A DNA stretch of 5,654 bases, from assembly GCA_017523185.1 (NCBI GenBank), contig JAFWXB010000158.1:1-5654 (forward strand), in the 5' to 3' direction. Positions 5,050-5,654 of this stretch are shown one piece after another (positions within the stretch are counted from its first letter, which is position 1; every line of letters starts with the position of its first letter). Source of the stretch: Lachnospiraceae bacterium. GTDB taxonomy: Bacteria > Bacillota_A > Clostridia > Lachnospirales > Lachnospiraceae. The translations under genes and the position numbers were made by a program. The notes under the pieces are model-generated. The model did no database searches. It was not told where the DNA came from and saw only the letters and a program-made list of their open reading frames with translations.

Positions 5050-5654
5050 ACTACAAGAAATTGGTATTCCAGTAGTGGAGCATTGTAATATAAATTGTAA
5101 GGGGTGTCTTCACTTTTGCCATAGAAAACAATTGCCATATTTTGCAGATATAAATAAGTTAGAAAAGGATTTAAATAGATTACATTCTTTTTTCGATAAT
5201 ATAAAAACAATTAGGTTATATGGTGGTGAACCTTTATTACATAAAGAATTATATAAGTTTATTATTTGCTGTAAGAAAATATATGTAGATTCAGAAATTG
5301 AGATATTAACAAATGGACTTTTATTAATGGATATTTCTTCCAAACTTATAGAAACATTAAAAGAGTATTCAGTAAAAATTTATTGGTCTGTTTATCCTGT
5401 TATTAATGAGGAAAAATATAATCAGATATTAAAGTTTATAGAAATTAATAGTCTAAATTGTGTGATAAATAAAGTTACAGAATTTTATACGTGTTTTGAT
5501 TTTACAGGGAATATTGATGCTTATAAAGCATTTGAAAGATGTAGTGGAAAACATTGTCATATTTTAAGAGAAGGGAAAATTAGCTGTTGTCCAGCTCCTT
5601 TAGTAGGACATTTAATAAATAAATTTGGTGCAGGTATTGATTTTTCAGATGGAA
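5042..5654 (+). CDS. Third radical SAM enzyme, 3' end beyond the window (partial)
   Basis: The frame is open from the ATG at 5042 to the window end (204 complete codons, no stop). It has a radical SAM motif near the N-terminus, C15-NIN-C19-KG-C22 with a fourth Cys at C26, then RLYGGEPLLHKE at 58-69 and ILTNGLLLM at 88-96. A later Cys-containing part (C167, C172, C182-C183, within GKISCCPAP at 179-187) resembles the C-terminal auxiliary region of radical SAM proteins found beside glycosyltransferases in surface-glycan and accessory loci. Numbering is from the ATG. There is no N-terminal recognition domain, since the motif starts at residue 15. AGGG at 5031-5034 lies 7 bases before the start, and the start overlaps the preceding gene's last codons by 8 bases, so it belongs to the same operon. 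Its substrate is unknown: either the same peptide or a sugar/lipid intermediate is plausible. Confidence 0.85.
   Translation, partial: MSELQEIGIPVVEHCNINCKGCLHFCHRKQLPYFADINKLEKDLNRLHSFFDNIKTIRLYGGEPLLHKELYKFIICCKKIYVDSEIEILTNGLLLMDISSKLIETLKEYSVKIYWSVYPVINEEKYNQILKFIEINSLNCVINKVTEFYTCFDFTGNIDAYKAFERCSGKHCHILREGKISCCPAPLVGHLINKFGAGIDFSDG

Noticed and set aside
4881..5210. Minus-strand open frame of 109 codons
   Set aside because: It lies antisense to the well-supported membrane protein and third radical SAM gene, with no RBS or recognisable motif; it is a by-product of AT-rich coding sequence.
5110..5343. Minus-strand open frame of 77 codons
   Set aside because: It is entirely antisense to the radical SAM coding sequence, which has intact catalytic motifs; no independent support.
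1..5654. CRISPR array, tRNA/rRNA genes, insertion sequence ends
   Set aside because: No regularly spaced direct repeats, no cloverleaf or rRNA-like segments, and no transposase motifs were seen on either strand.

Overview
The window is a strongly AT-rich, almost gap-free run of genes that all read on the + strand. Strong AGGAGG-type ribosome binding sites, AT-rich codon choice and the protein families present suggest a low-GC Firmicute, most likely a Clostridia/Lachnospiraceae-like anaerobe. That taxonomic call is inference. Most of the window looks like one accessory biosynthetic island centred on a small ribosomally made peptide and radical SAM enzymes.

Layout. Positions 1-123 hold the tail of an upstream reading frame, richer in GC over its first ~90 bases. 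Near position 90 composition drops and a different frame takes over. This frame (96-524) carries a DDxxD-type motif of class I isoprenoid-synthase-like proteins but appears to lack its N-terminal half and has no ribosome binding site. A GT-D-fold glycosyltransferase-like gene follows (502-1509). Then comes a short leader region with a near-ideal RBS and a 54-residue peptide gene (1611-1775), whose C-terminus is rich in Trp, Asn and Gly and has no Cys. A strong hairpin terminator (1800-1845) separates the peptide gene from the next genes.

Beyond the terminator is a compact operon: a 306-residue radical SAM enzyme (1869-2789), an 88-residue protein that may be a stand-alone peptide-recognition domain (2803-3069), a 460-residue radical SAM/SPASM maturase with a likely N-terminal recognition domain (3066-4448), a membrane-anchored protein of unknown function (4468-5049), and a third radical SAM enzyme cut by the window edge (5042-5654+). 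The last three junctions are a 4-base overlap, a 19-base gap and an 8-base overlap, so these genes are probably co-transcribed and translationally linked.

Working model (inference): the 54-residue peptide is a RiPP precursor. The SPASM enzyme, assisted by the 88-residue protein, installs a carbon-based crosslink or similar change on the Trp/Asn core. One or both of the other radical SAM enzymes act on the same peptide or on a partner substrate. The leaky terminator would keep peptide transcripts in excess over enzyme transcripts. No exporter, leader peptidase or immunity gene is visible; they may lie downstream.
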